In this document: positions 16,731 to 27,355 of the stretch, in pieces
Numbering within the stretch: the first letter of the stretch is position 1
Layout: every line of letters starts with the position of its first letter
Origin: Mycobacterium sp. 1274756.6
GTDB taxonomy: Bacteria > Actinomycetota > Actinomycetes > Mycobacteriales > Mycobacteriaceae
NCBI RefSeq assembly: GCF_001668625.1
Contig: NZ_LZLJ01000094.1
Coordinates: 1-64,000 of the forward strand
DNA: 64,000 nt
Direction of reading: 5' to 3'
Made by a program: the position numbers and the translations under genes
Notes under the pieces: model-generated
Seen by the model: only the letters and a program-made list of their open reading frames with translations
Databases searched by the model: none
Told to the model about the DNA's origin: nothing

Positions 16731-17603
16731 ATGGCGCACAACCCCGCCGCCGAGACCGCTACGGGCCCGATGGTGTTGGCGGCCATCGAACAACACGAGG
16801 CCGCGCCGCGCCGGCTGGTCGACGACGACCTCGCCGAGCTGTTCCTGCCGGCGCGGCTGCGCTGGCTGGTGCGCGCCGCCCGGCCGGCCGCGGTCCGCCG
16901 CCTGCTGATCAACACGGTCCAGCGCTCCGGTCCGGGGCTGTGGGCCAACCTGGCCTGCCGCAAACGCTTCATCGACGACGCCCTCGAGGCGGCGCTGGAC
17001 GACATCGACGCGGTGGTCATCCTCGGCGCCGGTCTGGACACCCGCGCCTACCGGCTGGTGCGCCGCAAGCGCATCCCGGTTTTCGAGGTGGACCTGCCGG
17101 TCAACATCGCCCGCAAGGCCGCCACCGTGCGCCGGGTGCTCGGCGAGCTGCCGCTGTCGGTGCGCCTGGTGGCCGTCGACTTCGAACGCGACGACGTGCT
17201 CACCGCGATGGCCGAGCACGGCTACAACACCGACTTCCGGGTCTTCTTCATCTGCGAGGGCGTCAGCCAGTACCTCACCGAGTCGGCGGTGCGTTCGGTG
17301 CTGGCCGGTCTGCAGCCGGCCGCGCCGGGCAGCCGGCTGGTGTTCACCTACATCCGGCGCGACTTCATCGACGGGATGGCGCTCTACGGCGCGAAGGCGC
17401 TGTACCGCCGGTTCCGGCAGCGCCGCCAGGTGTGGAAGTTCGGGCTCAACCCGGAGGAGGTCGCCGATTTCCTCGCCGGCTACGGCTGGCAGCTGGTCGA
17501 CCAGCTCGGCCCGCAGGAGATGCTCGAGCGGTACGTGCGGCCCGCCGGGCGCGACCTCAGCGCCTCCCAGATCGAATGGGTGGCTTACGCGCGGAAAGAC
17601 TGA
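16731..17603 (+). CDS. Putative S-adenosylmethionine methyltransferase (Rv2751-like)
   Basis: 290 residues, with the SAM-binding motif VVILGAGLDTRAYRL near residue 90 that marks the mycobacterial LCM-type (PF04072) O-methyltransferase family, plus the FFICEGVSQYL motif. The length agrees with Rv2751 (296). GGAGGGAGG lies before the ATG, which decides the start over longer in-frame alternatives. Substrate unknown. The SDR gene Rv2750, which separates it from Rv2749 in M. tuberculosis, is absent here. The last codons run into a 15-base tandem repeat. Confidence 0.9.
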   Translation: MAHNPAAETATGPMVLAAIEQHEAAPRRLVDDDLAELFLPARLRWLVRAARPAAVRRLLINTVQRSGPGLWANLACRKRFIDDALEAALDDIDAVVILGAGLDTRAYRLVRRKRIPVFEVDLPVNIARKAATVRRVLGELPLSVRLVAVDFERDDVLTAMAEHGYNTDFRVFFICEGVSQYLTESAVRSVLAGLQPAAPGSRLVFTYIRRDFIDGMALYGAKALYRRFRQRRQVWKFGLNPEEVADFLAGYGWQLVDQLGPQEMLERYVRPAGRDLSASQIEWVAYARKD

Positions 17604-17664
17604 GCGCGAAAAGACTGAGCCCCGAAAGGCTGGGCGCGAAAAAGCTGGACGCGCAACGGTTGCG
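17590..17664. repeat. 15-base tandem repeat, about five units
   Basis: Units begin at 17590, 17605, 17620, 17635 and 17650. They follow the pattern CGCGAAAAGACTGAG with increasing divergence (unit 1 CGCGGAAAGACTGAG, unit 4 CGCGAAAAAGCTGGA). The array starts inside the last three codons of the methyltransferase gene, includes its stop codon, and ends 4 bases short of the stop codon of RNase J on the other strand. It looks like a small VNTR in a convergent junction. Confidence 0.85.
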
Positions 17665-17668
17665 CGGC

Positions 17669-19345
17669 TCAGACCTCCAGCAGCGTCGGCACGATCATCG
17701 GCTGACGCCGGTAGGTCTCCCCCACCCAGCGGCCCACGGTGCGCCGCACCGCCTGCACGATCCGGGCCGGATCGGTGACGTTCTGCGCCGCCAGGGATTC
17801 CAGCTCGGCCTCGACGTTGCGGGTCACCGGATCCAGCGCCTTGGGGTCTTCGGAGAAGCCGCGCGAGTGCAGGTGCGGCGGGGCGGCCACCTTCGCCGTG
17901 CCGCGGTGCACCACCACGGTGACCGCGATGAACCCGGCGGACAGCACCAGCCGCTCCCCGAGGGTGGCGTCGCCGACGTCGCCGGTGATCAGCCCGTCGA
18001 CGAACATCTTGCCGACCGGGATCGCCCCGGCGATACGGGCCCGGCCGCCCACCAGGTCCACGCTGACCCCGTTCTCGGCCAACAGGATCGCGTCATCGGG
18101 CACCCCGGTGCGGGCGGCCAGCGCGCCGTTGGCCCGCAGCATCCGCCAGGTGCCGTGCACCGGCATCACGTGGCGGGGCCGAATCCCGTTGTAGAGGAAC
18201 AGCAACTCACCGGCGTAGGCGTGGCCGGAGACGTGAACGCGCACATCGGCGTTGGTGACCACGCGGGTGCCGATCTTGGCCAGCGCGTCCATCACCCCGT
18301 AGACGGCTTCCTCGTTGCCCGGGATCAGCGAGGACGACAACACGACCAGGTCCCCGGCGGTCAGCGTGATGGACCGGTGCTCGCCGCGCGACATGCGCGA
18401 CAGCGCGGCCATCGGCTCGCCCTGGGTTCCGGTGGTGATCAACACCACCCGGTCGGGCGGAAGCTGTTCGGCGGCACCGATATCGATCACGTCGGCCTCG
18501 TCGACGCGCAGGAACCCCAGCTCGCGGGCAATATCCATGTTGCGCACCATCGAACGGCCCACGAACGCCACCCGCCGGCCCAACGCCACCGCGGCGTCGA
18601 TGATCTGCTGCACCCGGTCGACGTTGGAGGCGAAGCACGCCACGATGACCCGGCCGTCGGCGCCCCGGATCAGCCGGTGCAGCGTCGGGCCGACCTCGCT
18701 CTCCGAGGGGCTGACGCCGGGGATGGCGGCGTTGGTCGAGTCGCACAGGAACAGGTCCACCCCGGCCGCGCCGAGCCGGGACATCCCGGGCAGGTCGGTG
18801 GGCCGGCCGTCCAGCGGCAACTGGTCGAGTTTGATGTCGCCGGTGTGCAGGATCGTGCCCGCCCCGGTGTGCACGGCGATGGCCAACGCGTCGGGGATCG
18901 AGTGGTTGACCGCGAAGTACTCGCACTCGAAGACGCCGTGCGTGCTGCGCTGCCCCTCGGCGACCTGCTGGAAGACCGGCTTGATCCGGTGTTCGCGGCA
19001 TTTCGCGGCGACCAGGGCCAGGGTGAACCGGGAGCCGACGATCGGGATGTCCGGGCGCTGTTTGAGCAGGAACGGGATCGCCCCGATGTGGTCCTCGTGG
19101 GCGTGGGTGAGCACCAGCGCCTCGACGTCGTCGAGCCGGTCGGCGATGTGGCGCAGGTCGGGCAGGATGAGGTCGACGCCGGGCTCGTCGTGGCCGGGGA
19201 ACAGCACCCCGCAGTCGATGATCAACAGCCGGCCGAGGTGTTCCAGGACGGCCATGTTGCGGCCGATCTCCCCGATGCCGCCGAGCGCGGTCACCCGCAG
19301 CCCCCCGGCCTCCAGCGGCCCGGGCGGTTTCAACGTCTTGCTCAT
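17669..19345 (-). CDS. rnj: Ribonuclease J
   Basis: 558 residues, the same length as Rv2752c. A metallo-beta-lactamase fold carries the zinc motif HAHEDHIG near residue 87, GDIKLDQ and a beta-CASP domain (STNAAIPG, VACFASNVDRVQQ), followed by VHVSGHAYAGE and VMPVHGTWR. It has combined 5'-exonuclease and endonuclease activity in rRNA maturation and mRNA decay. It lies 7 bases after dapA on the same strand, a conserved actinobacterial arrangement. ATG at 19345. Confidence 0.95.
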   Translation of the reverse strand: MSKTLKPPGPLEAGGLRVTALGGIGEIGRNMAVLEHLGRLLIIDCGVLFPGHDEPGVDLILPDLRHIADRLDDVEALVLTHAHEDHIGAIPFLLKQRPDIPIVGSRFTLALVAAKCREHRIKPVFQQVAEGQRSTHGVFECEYFAVNHSIPDALAIAVHTGAGTILHTGDIKLDQLPLDGRPTDLPGMSRLGAAGVDLFLCDSTNAAIPGVSPSESEVGPTLHRLIRGADGRVIVACFASNVDRVQQIIDAAVALGRRVAFVGRSMVRNMDIARELGFLRVDEADVIDIGAAEQLPPDRVVLITTGTQGEPMAALSRMSRGEHRSITLTAGDLVVLSSSLIPGNEEAVYGVMDALAKIGTRVVTNADVRVHVSGHAYAGELLFLYNGIRPRHVMPVHGTWRMLRANGALAARTGVPDDAILLAENGVSVDLVGGRARIAGAIPVGKMFVDGLITGDVGDATLGERLVLSAGFIAVTVVVHRGTAKVAAPPHLHSRGFSEDPKALDPVTRNVEAELESLAAQNVTDPARIVQAVRRTVGRWVGETYRRQPMIVPTLLEV

Positions 19346-19352
19346 CCGCGCG

Positions 19353-20324
<972 letters not shown>

Positions 20325-20343
<19 letters not shown>

Positions 20344-21065
20344 GGCGAGGTGGCGACCTCGGTGCCGTCGGGCAGCGCGCTGATCTCGAAGTCGGCGAAC
20401 GCGGCCGGCGCCGCCGCGGCCAGCTGCCGCAGGCAGGCGATCGCCAGTCGCCGGATCTCCAGGTCGGCGTGCTCGCTGGCGCGCATCGCGATGAAATGCC
20501 GCCAGGCCCGATAGTTGCCGGTCGCCACCACCCGGGTCTCGGTGGCGTTGGGCAGGACCGCGCGGGCGGCCTGGCGGGCCTGTTTGCGCCCGCCGGCGGT
20601 TTGCGGGAAGCGCGGCTCCAGCCGCTCCAGCAGCGCGGTGTAGGCGGCGTGACCGGCGTCGGCGGCGGCGGTGAGCAGCCCCTGCAGCTCCGCGTCGTCC
20701 TCGAGGCCCGGCGGCAGCACCACCCGGGACGCCTCGGGGACGTAGCGCTGGGAGAGCTGGGAGAACGACAGGTGCCGGTGGCGCAGCAGTTCGTGCGCGC
20801 AGGACCGGGAGATCCCGGTGATGTAGAAGCTGACGCTGGCGTGCTCGAACACCGCGAAGTGCCCCACGTCGAGCAGGTGTTTGAGGTAGGCGGCGTTGGT
20901 GGCGGTGCGCGGGTTGGGTTTCGACCAGCTCTCGTAGCAGGCCCGGCCGGCGAACTCGACCAGCGCGGGCCCGCCGTCGGCGTCGGCGTCCCAGGCGATG
21001 TCGGGCGGCGCGCTGAACTGGGTCTGGGCGATCAGCTGCACCCGCAGCGATGCGGTTTCGGCCAC
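20325..21065 (-). CDS. thyX: Flavin-dependent thymidylate synthase ThyX
   Basis: 246 residues with the ThyX signature RHRxxSxxxxSxR ([13 protein letters not shown]) near residue 95 and the C-terminal [10 protein letters not shown] active-site stretch. It converts dUMP to dTMP with FAD, NADPH and methylene-tetrahydrofolate, producing tetrahydrofolate rather than dihydrofolate. GTG start. A classical thyA is also present about 5 kb away, so the cell keeps both routes, as M. tuberculosis does. Confidence 0.95.
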
Positions 21066-21111
21066 GGCGCCTTACCTTAGCGGCACCCTGTCGCGGACCG
21101 GCCCGCTCCGC

Positions 21112-21143
21112 TATAGTTAGTCACTAACATGTTATCGACTAAC
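21112..21143 (+). promoter_or_regulatory. Promoter with two tandem TetR-type half-palindromes
   Basis: GTTAGTCACTAAC (21116-21128) is a perfect 6-1-6 inverted repeat. A second, imperfect copy GTTATCGACTAAC (21131-21143) begins 15 bases later. A possible -10 TATAGT (21112-21117) overlaps the first palindrome, so a bound repressor would block transcription of the monooxygenase operon, which encodes a TetR protein as its second gene. Autoregulation is inferred. Confidence 0.7.
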
Positions 21144-21155
21144 ACTGGAGGTGTG

Positions 21156-22616
21156 ATGGACACCGCTGTGCTGATCGCCGGGGCGGGCCCGACCGGTTTG
21201 GCCGCCGCCTGCGGGCTCGCCGCGGCCGGGGTCGCGGTGCGGGTCGTCGACGCGGCGCCCGCCCCGGCGACCACCTCCCGGGCGTTGGCCCTGCAACCGC
21301 GCGGCATCGAGGTCCTCGACCGGTTGGGCGCGCTGGGCGACCTGCCGCAGCGGGCCCAGCCGATCTCCCGGCTGGAGGTGTTCGTCGACGGCTCCGCGAT
21401 CGCCAGCCTGCGCATCGACCGGGCGTTGCACCGCCAACACGCCCCGGCGGTGCTGGTGGTCTCCCAAGCCGAGATCGAAGCGGCGCTGCGGGACCGGCTG
21501 GCCGCCCTGGGCGGCGCGGTGGAGTGGAACCGGCCGGTCACCGCGGTGCAGGGGCACCCCGACGCGGTCACCGTGCGCCTCGGCGACGACACCGTGCTGC
21601 GGGCCGGCTGGCTGGTCGGCGCCGACGGGGCCCGCAGCGCCGTCCGCAAAAGCGCCGGCATCGACTTTCCCGGGATGCCGCTGATCGAGCGGTTCCTGCT
21701 CGCCGACGTCCGCGCCGACCTCGACCGGCCCCGCGACGCCACCGCCGCCTGGCTGCGCGGCACCGAGCTGGTGGCGGCGTTCCCGCTGCCCGGCGACCGG
21801 CTGTGGCGGGTGATGGGCACCGCCCCGGCCGACGGGCCCGACGAGCCGACACCGGACGAGATCGTCGAGCACTTGGGCGCCCGGCTGGCCGCGGAGGCCG
21901 GCGGTGTCATCCGCGCCGCCGAGTGGACGTCGATGTTCCGCATCCAGCGCCGGCTGGCCGCCGCCTACCGCCGCGGCCGGGTGCTGCTGGCCGGGGACGC
22001 CGCGCACATCCACAGCCCGCTGGGCGGGCAGGGCATGAACACCGGTATCGGTGACGCCGAGAACCTGGCCTGGAAACTGGCCCTGGTGGTGACCGGTCGC
22101 GCCGAGCCCGCCCTGCTCGACAGCTATGCCGCCGAGCGCCGCCCGATCGCCGAGGCGGTGCTGACCTCGACCAGCCAGGTGACGATGGGCGCGCTCGGAC
22201 GTGGGTGGGCCGCCCGGGTGCTGCGCGACCGGGTCGCGGTCCCGCTGCTCAACCGGGAGTGGGTGCAGCGGTTGATCACCGCCGAAGCCTCCCAGTTGCG
22301 GGTCTCCTACCGGCACGGGCCGCTGGGCGGGCGGGGCTGGCGCCGCCCGCGCCCCGGCGACCGGGTGCCCGACCGGGATTTCCAGCGCGCCGACGGCACG
22401 CCGGTGCGGTTGCACGACGCGGTCGGCCCGGGCTGGGCGCTGGCCGGCCCCGAACCACTCGCGATGCTCGCCGCCGACCGCCTCGGCGCGGTGCAGCACC
22501 TGGCCGGCGGCGACGAGGCGTTGCTGATCCGCCCGGACGGGCACCTGGGCTGGCGCGGCCGCGACGCCGACGGGCTGCGCGGCTGGCTGGACCGAACGCT
22601 GGGGCCGGCGCGGTGA
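21156..22616 (+). CDS. FAD-dependent aromatic/polyketide monooxygenase
   Basis: About 486 residues. Group A flavin hydroxylase elements in order: GxGxxG-type LIAGAGPTGLAAAC at the N-terminus, the DG motif VGADGARSAVRK near 165, and GDAAHIHSPLGGQGMNTGIGDAENLAWKL near 285. The C-terminal thioredoxin-like tail is short. It probably hydroxylates an aromatic ring with NAD(P)H and O2; the substrate is not evident. The ATG at 21156 is preferred because GGAGG lies 5-6 bases upstream, though an in-frame ATG at 21129 exists. The stop overlaps the GTG of the TetR gene. Confidence 0.88.
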   Translation: MDTAVLIAGAGPTGLAAACGLAAAGVAVRVVDAAPAPATTSRALALQPRGIEVLDRLGALGDLPQRAQPISRLEVFVDGSAIASLRIDRALHRQHAPAVLVVSQAEIEAALRDRLAALGGAVEWNRPVTAVQGHPDAVTVRLGDDTVLRAGWLVGADGARSAVRKSAGIDFPGMPLIERFLLADVRADLDRPRDATAAWLRGTELVAAFPLPGDRLWRVMGTAPADGPDEPTPDEIVEHLGARLAAEAGGVIRAAEWTSMFRIQRRLAAAYRRGRVLLAGDAAHIHSPLGGQGMNTGIGDAENLAWKLALVVTGRAEPALLDSYAAERRPIAEAVLTSTSQVTMGALGRGWAARVLRDRVAVPLLNREWVQRLITAEASQLRVSYRHGPLGGRGWRRPRPGDRVPDRDFQRADGTPVRLHDAVGPGWALAGPEPLAMLAADRLGAVQHLAGGDEALLIRPDGHLGWRGRDADGLRGWLDRTLGPAR

Positions 22617-23263
22617 GCCCGGACTGGCGCGCCCGCAAGAAGGCGGCCACCCGCCGCGCCATCCAGCAGCACGCGCTGGCGCTCTTCGCCGAACAGGGCT
22701 ACGAGGCGACCACGGTCGAGCAGATCGCCGCGGCCGCCGGGGTGTCGCACATGACCTTCTTCCGGCATTTCCCGCAGAAGGAGGCGGTGGTCGAGGCCGA
22801 CGACTACGACCCGCTGATGGCGCGGCTGCTGGCCGCCCGGCCGGCCGACGAGCCGCCGCTGGTGGCGTTGCACGCCGCGCTGCGCCAGACCTATGCGCAG
22901 GTGCTGGCCGTCGACCGGGCCGCGATGGCGGCGCGGGTGCGGCTGGTGCTCGACACCCCCGCGCTGCGGTCGCGGCTGTGGATCGCCCAGGAGTCGACGG
23001 TGGCGCTGTTCGCCGGCGGGCTGGCCGCCCGGGCCGGGCTGGCCGAACCGGATCTGGCGGCGACGGCGCAAGCCACCGCGGCGCTGGCGGCCTCGGCCAC
23101 CGCCCTGCGGGCCTGGGCCGCCGACGACAGCGCCGACCTCGTCGCGCTGTTGGACGCGGCCTTCGCCGCCCTCGCCGGCGGGCTCGGCTCCCCTGACCGC
23201 CGCGCGGCGGCATCCGGCACGATGGGGCCGGCCCATCGACCGTTCCCGGAGGACCCGACGTGA
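22613..23263 (+). CDS. TetR-family repressor
   Basis: 216 residues. The N-terminal TetR helix-turn-helix (about 15-60) has AIQQHALALFAEQGYEATTVEQIAAAAGVSHMTFFRHFPQKE; the C-terminal ligand domain is Ala/Leu-rich. It starts at a GTG inside the stop of the monooxygenase gene (GTGA) and ends the same way on the thioesterase gene, so the three genes form one translationally coupled unit. The two palindromes upstream of the operon are the likely operators. Confidence 0.9.
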   Translation: MSPDWRARKKAATRRAIQQHALALFAEQGYEATTVEQIAAAAGVSHMTFFRHFPQKEAVVEADDYDPLMARLLAARPADEPPLVALHAALRQTYAQVLAVDRAAMAARVRLVLDTPALRSRLWIAQESTVALFAGGLAARAGLAEPDLAATAQATAALAASATALRAWAADDSADLVALLDAAFAALAGGLGSPDRRAAASGTMGPAHRPFPEDPT

Positions 23264-24069
23264 CCGCAGCATCCCACCCGTTCGACGACGCCATCGCCGC
23301 GCAGGCCGCCGAGCCGGGCCGGCTGCGCGGGCGCACCCTCCCGGCGTGGGCCAACATGGTGGGCCCGTTCGGCGGCATCACCGCCGCCGCCCTGCTGCAC
23401 GCCGTGCAGCTGCAGCCCGAGCGGGCCGGTGACCCGCTGGCCCTCACCGTCAACTTCGCCGCCCCGATCGCCGAGGGCGACTACGCCATCACCGCCCGGG
23501 TGGCCCGCACCAACCGCACCAACCAGCACTGGCTGCTCGAACTCGACCAGGACGGGGAGGTCAAGACCACCGCCAGCGCGGTGTTCGGCGTCCACCGCGA
23601 CACCTGGGCCGACACCGAGGCCGTCCCGCCGGCGGCGGCTCCACCCGAGCGGATCGCCGCAACCGGGTTGCCCGACGGCATCGAATGGGCCCGCCGCTAC
23701 GACATGCGCTTCGTCGCCGGGCCGGTGCCGCTGGGCGGCCGCGCCGAAGCCGATTCGACGACCACGCTGTGGGTGCGGGACGCGGCGGGCCGACCGCTGG
23801 ACTTCGCCGCCCTGGCCGCGGTGTGCGACGTGTTCTATCCGCGGGTGTTCCTGCGCCGCGGCACGTTCCTGCCGGCCGGGACGATCTCGCTGACCACCTA
23901 TTTCCACACCGATGCCGCCGAACTCGACGCCGTGGGTGGGGATTTCGTGCTGGCCAGTGCCCGCGCCCACCGCTTCAACCGCGGCTACTTCGACCAGAGC
24001 GCGCACGTGTGGAGCCGCTCCGGCCGGCTGCTGGCCAGCACCCATCAGCTGGTCTACTTCAAGGGCTGA
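23260..24069 (+). CDS. Acyl-CoA thioesterase-like double-hotdog protein
   Basis: A 269-residue protein of the TesB/4HBT_3 superfamily with two hotdog repeats. The N-terminal half carries ANMVGPFGGITAAALLHAV; the C-terminal half carries the AVCDVFYPRVF and STHQLVYFKG elements. It probably hydrolyses a CoA thioester made by, or toxic to, the pathway of the linked monooxygenase. GTG start overlapping the TetR stop. The exact acyl group is not readable. Confidence 0.82.
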   Translation: MTAASHPFDDAIAAQAAEPGRLRGRTLPAWANMVGPFGGITAAALLHAVQLQPERAGDPLALTVNFAAPIAEGDYAITARVARTNRTNQHWLLELDQDGEVKTTASAVFGVHRDTWADTEAVPPAAAPPERIAATGLPDGIEWARRYDMRFVAGPVPLGGRAEADSTTTLWVRDAAGRPLDFAALAAVCDVFYPRVFLRRGTFLPAGTISLTTYFHTDAAELDAVGGDFVLASARAHRFNRGYFDQSAHVWSRSGRLLASTHQLVYFKG

Positions 24070-24075
24070 GCGTCG

Positions 24076-25284
24076 TCAGGTCAGCGCCCGCAACGCCTCG
24101 ACCAGATCCCCGCGCTCCCCCACCCGGACCCCGCGCAGCCCCAGCCAGCCGGCCATGGTCTCCAGCTGCCCGGCCAGCGCGCGCACCACCGCGGGACGGT
24201 CGATGCCGGCTTCGCCGAACCCGCCGACCACCTGCAGCACCCCGGCCGCCCGGTCGGCCTTGAGGTCCACCCGGGCCACCAGTTCCCCGTCGAGCAGGAA
24301 CGGCCACACGTAGTAGCCGTAGCGCCGCCGGGCCGGTGGGGTGTAGATCTCGATGCGGTAGTGGAAGCCGAAGAGCCGTTCGACTCGCGGCCGGAAGAAG
24401 ATCAGCGGGTCGAACGGGCAGAGCAGCGCGGTCCCGCGGTCGCGGCGCGGAACCCGTTGGCCGACACGAAGATACGCCGGTGCCGACCAGTCCTGCACCG
24501 CCACCGGTTCCAGCTCACCCGCGGCGACGAGCTCGTGGATCGCCGGGGTGACCTGGGCGGCCGAGAGCCGGAAGTAGTCGCGCAGGTCGGCGGCGGTGGC
24601 CTCCCCGAGCGCGCCGGCCGCGCGGGTGACCAGCTCCCGGATCGCGGTCGGCTCGTCGACCTCGCGGGCCAGCACGGCGGCGGGCAGCACGTTCGCGACC
24701 AGGTCGTAGTGCCGGGCGAAACCCACCCGGGTGGCGGTGGTGAGCTTGCCGGCGGCGAACAGCGCCTCAGCCACCCATTTGGTGGTGCTGCGCTGCCACC
24801 AGGCGCCCCGGGCGCGGCGCGGCGCGGCCTGCAGGTGCGCCTCGATCTGACCGGCGGTGGCCGGGCCGAGCTCGGCGACGGCGCCCAGCACCTCCTCGGC
24901 CAGCCGCGGGTGCTCGCGCAGCAGTTCGGTGCGGTAGCGGCCGTACCGGTACTCGCGCATGCGCCAGCGCAGCAGCGGCCAGTCGGCCACCGCCATCAGC
25001 GCGGCCTCGTGCGCCCAGTACTCGACCAGCAATCGCGGTGAGCGCGCACTGTGCGCCCAGGCGGCCCGGTCGAGCAGCCCCCGGTCGTAGGGGCCGAGCC
25101 GGGAGAACACCGGCGCGTAGTGCGCCCGCACGGCCACCGACACCGAATCCAGTTGCAGCAGTTGGATTCGGGCGATGACCCGCTTGAGGTTGGCCGCGGT
25201 GACCGGCGCGGCGGGCGGCCCGGCCGCCAACCCCTGGGCGTCCACCGCGATGCGGCGCGCCTGCGCGCGACTCAGTCGCGTCAT
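24076..25284 (-). CDS. YcaQ/AlkX-type winged-helix DNA glycosylase
   Basis: 402 residues of the HTH_42 (YcaQ) family. An N-terminal segment carries the LLQLDSVSV motif near residue 41, followed by winged-helix repeats and the C-terminal [17 protein letters not shown] and [22 protein letters not shown] elements. In this family the catalytic motif is QxQ in AlkZ and QxD in AlkX/YcaQ; here it reads QLD, so it belongs with the AlkX type, which removes alkylated bases and unhooks interstrand crosslinks. The start ATG overlaps the dfrA stop (ATGA), coupling it to thymidylate/folate genes. Confidence 0.85.
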   Translation of the reverse strand: MTRLSRAQARRIAVDAQGLAAGPPAAPVTAANLKRVIARIQLLQLDSVSVAVRAHYAPVFSRLGPYDRGLLDRAAWAHSARSPRLLVEYWAHEAALMAVADWPLLRWRMREYRYGRYRTELLREHPRLAEEVLGAVAELGPATAGQIEAHLQAAPRRARGAWWQRSTTKWVAEALFAAGKLTTATRVGFARHYDLVANVLPAAVLAREVDEPTAIRELVTRAAGALGEATAADLRDYFRLSAAQVTPAIHELVAAGELEPVAVQDWSAPAYLRVGQRVPRRDRGTALLCPFDPLIFFRPRVERLFGFHYRIEIYTPPARRRYGYYVWPFLLDGELVARVDLKADRAAGVLQVVGGFGEAGIDRPAVVRALAGQLETMAGWLGLRGVRVGERGDLVEALRALT

Positions 25285-25766
25285 GCCCGCCGGTAGCCGA
25301 CGAACCGGTAGCGCAGCCCGGTGCGGCTGGTCTGCCACTCCCCCGGCTCGGCCCGCCAGGAGGCGTCGAGGTCCGGGGCCATCGTGTCACCGGGGCGGGG
25401 CGGCAGGTCGAGGTCGACCTCGGTGACCTCGCAGCGGGTGGCGTGCGGCAGCGCCAGGGCGTAGATCTGGGCGCCGCCGATCACCCAGACCCGCTCGGGC
25501 TGCGCACCGAGCGCGGCGGGCAGGTCGGTCACCACGCGGGCGCCGTCGGCGCGGTAGCCGGGGTCGCGGCTGAGCACGACGTTGTCCCGGTCGGGCAGCG
25601 GGCGCACCGCCGCGGGCAGCGACTCCCAGGTCGCCCGCCCCATCACCACGGTGGCCCCGAGCGTGAGCCGTTTGAAGTGGGCCAGGTCCTCCGGCAGATG
25701 CCAGGGAATGCCGCCGTCGCGGCCGATCACCCCGGTGCGCGACTGCGCCCAGATCAGCCCGGTCAT
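25281..25766 (-). CDS. dfrA: Dihydrofolate reductase
   Basis: 161 residues with the DHFR core: [28 protein letters not shown] at the N-terminus, [12 protein letters not shown] and [14 protein letters not shown]. It reduces dihydrofolate with NADPH, restoring the cofactor oxidised by ThyA encoded just upstream. The ATG overlaps the thyA stop by 4 bases. The length is nearly the same as M. tuberculosis DfrA (159). Confidence 0.96.
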   Translation of the reverse strand: MTGLIWAQSRTGVIGRDGGIPWHLPEDLAHFKRLTLGATVVMGRATWESLPAAVRPLPDRDNVVLSRDPGYRADGARVVTDLPAALGAQPERVWVIGGAQIYALALPHATRCEVTEVDLDLPPRPGDTMAPDLDASWRAEPGEWQTSRTGLRYRFVGYRRA

Positions 25767-26563
25767 ACCGCGACCGGCGCTTTGATCGCCGGGTGCGGGT
25801 CGTAGTTCTCGATGGTGATGTCGTCGTAGGTGTAGTCGAAGATCGAGTCCCGCGCGGCCAGCCGCAGTGTCGGGTAGGGCCGGGGTGCGCGGCTGAGCTG
25901 CTCGCGGACCTGGTCGACGTGGTTGCTGTAGATGTGGCAGTCCCCGCCGGTCCAGATGAACTCGCCGACCTTCAGCCCGGCCTGGGCGGCCATCATGTGG
26001 GTCAGCAGCGCGTAGCTGGCGATGTTGAACGGCACCCCCAAGAACAGGTCGGCGCTGCGCTGGTAGAGCTGGCAGCTCAAGGCGCCGTCGGCGACGTAGA
26101 ACTGGAACAGCGCATGGCAGGGCGCCAGCGCCATCTTGTCCAGCTCGCCGACGTTCCAGGCCGAGACGATGATCCGCCGGGAGTCCGGGTCGGTGCGCAA
26201 CAGCTCCAGTGCGGCGGTGATCTGGTCGACGTGCTCGCCGCTGGGGGTGGGCCAGGACCGCCACTGCACCCCGTAGATGGGGCCCAGATCGCCGCTGTCC
26301 GAGGCCCATTCGTCCCAGATGGTGACCCCGTGGTCGCGCAGCCAGCCGATGTTGGAGTCGCCGCGCAGAAACCACAGCAGCTCGTAGATCACCGACTTGG
26401 TGTGCACTTTCTTGGTGGTGATCAGCGGGAACCCGGCGGCCAGGTCGTAGCGCAGCTGGTGGCCGAACAGGCTGCGGGTGCCGGTGCCGGTCCGGTCGTC
26501 CTTGGGAGTGCCCCGCTCGAGCACCAGGGCCAACAAATCCTCGTACGGGGTCGCGATCGGCAC
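25763..26563 (-). CDS. thyA: Thymidylate synthase ThyA
   Basis: 266 residues with [15 protein letters not shown], the catalytic Cys in [13 protein letters not shown] near residue 145, RRIIVSAWN and the C-terminal [13 protein letters not shown], all standard for folate-dependent thymidylate synthase. First gene of the thyA-dfrA-glycosylase operon. It begins 41 bases from the divergent hydrolase gene. Confidence 0.97.
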   Translation of the reverse strand: MPIATPYEDLLALVLERGTPKDDRTGTGTRSLFGHQLRYDLAAGFPLITTKKVHTKSVIYELLWFLRGDSNIGWLRDHGVTIWDEWASDSGDLGPIYGVQWRSWPTPSGEHVDQITAALELLRTDPDSRRIIVSAWNVGELDKMALAPCHALFQFYVADGALSCQLYQRSADLFLGVPFNIASYALLTHMMAAQAGLKVGEFIWTGGDCHIYSNHVDQVREQLSRAPRPYPTLRLAARDSIFDYTYDDITIENYDPHPAIKAPVAV

Positions 26564-26604
26564 GGCCCCAGCTTACGGTGTGACCAACCGGCAGAAGGGA
26601 CGCC

Positions 26605-27348
26605 ATGCCCACCATCACCGACACGGTGCACACCGCCGACGGCGCGTGCCCGGTCAGCCTGACCACCGCCGACGACGGCGCCGGGCCGTGGCCGGCGGTG
26701 GTGATGTATCCCGACGCCGGCGGGGTGCGCGACACCTTCACCGCGATGGCCGCCCGACTGGCCGCCGACGGCTACGCGGTGCTGCTGCCCGACGTCTACT
26801 ACCGCCAGCCGGGCTGGGCGCCGTTCGACATGGCCGGGGTGTTCGCCGATCCCAAGGAGCGGGCCCGGATCTTCGCGATGATCCGCGGGGTGACCGCCGA
26901 GATGACCGCCCGCGACGCGGCCGCGTTCTTCGACTACCTGGCCGGCCGGCCCGAGGTGCGCGGCGAGCGGTTCGGCACCACCGGCTACTGCATGGGCGGG
27001 CGGATGTCGCTGGTGGTGGCCGGTCAGCTCGGCGAGCGGGTGGGCGCTGCGGCGTCGTTCCACGGCGGCGGGCTGGTCAGCGACGCCGCCGACAGCCCGC
27101 ACCGGGCCGCCGGGCGGATCCGGGCGGCGGTCTATGTCGCCGGGGCCACCGGGGATGCGGCGTTCACCGCCGCCCAGGCCCGCACCCTGGGCGAGGCGCT
27201 GACCGCCGCCGGGGTGCGCCACCGCATCGAGACCTATCCGGCCGCGCACGGTTTCGCCGTGCCCGACAACGCCCCCTTCGACGCCGACGCCGCCGAACGG
27301 CACTGGCAGGCCACCCGCGAGTTCTTCGCCGCGGAGCTGTCCGGGTGA
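26605..27348 (+). CDS. Dienelactone hydrolase family protein (Rv2765-like)
   Basis: A 247-residue alpha/beta hydrolase with the cysteine nucleophile in GYCMGG near residue 130, an Asp in the following strand region and the His in AAHGFAVPD near residue 215. It also has the family opening [16 protein letters not shown]. Same length and position next to thyA as Rv2765. Probably hydrolyses a small lactone or ester in the cytoplasm; the natural substrate is unknown. Confidence 0.9.
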   Translation: MPTITDTVHTADGACPVSLTTADDGAGPWPAVVMYPDAGGVRDTFTAMAARLAADGYAVLLPDVYYRQPGWAPFDMAGVFADPKERARIFAMIRGVTAEMTARDAAAFFDYLAGRPEVRGERFGTTGYCMGGRMSLVVAGQLGERVGAAASFHGGGLVSDAADSPHRAAGRIRAAVYVAGATGDAAFTAAQARTLGEALTAAGVRHRIETYPAAHGFAVPDNAPFDADAAERHWQATREFFAAELSG

Positions 27349-27355
27349 GCGGTGT

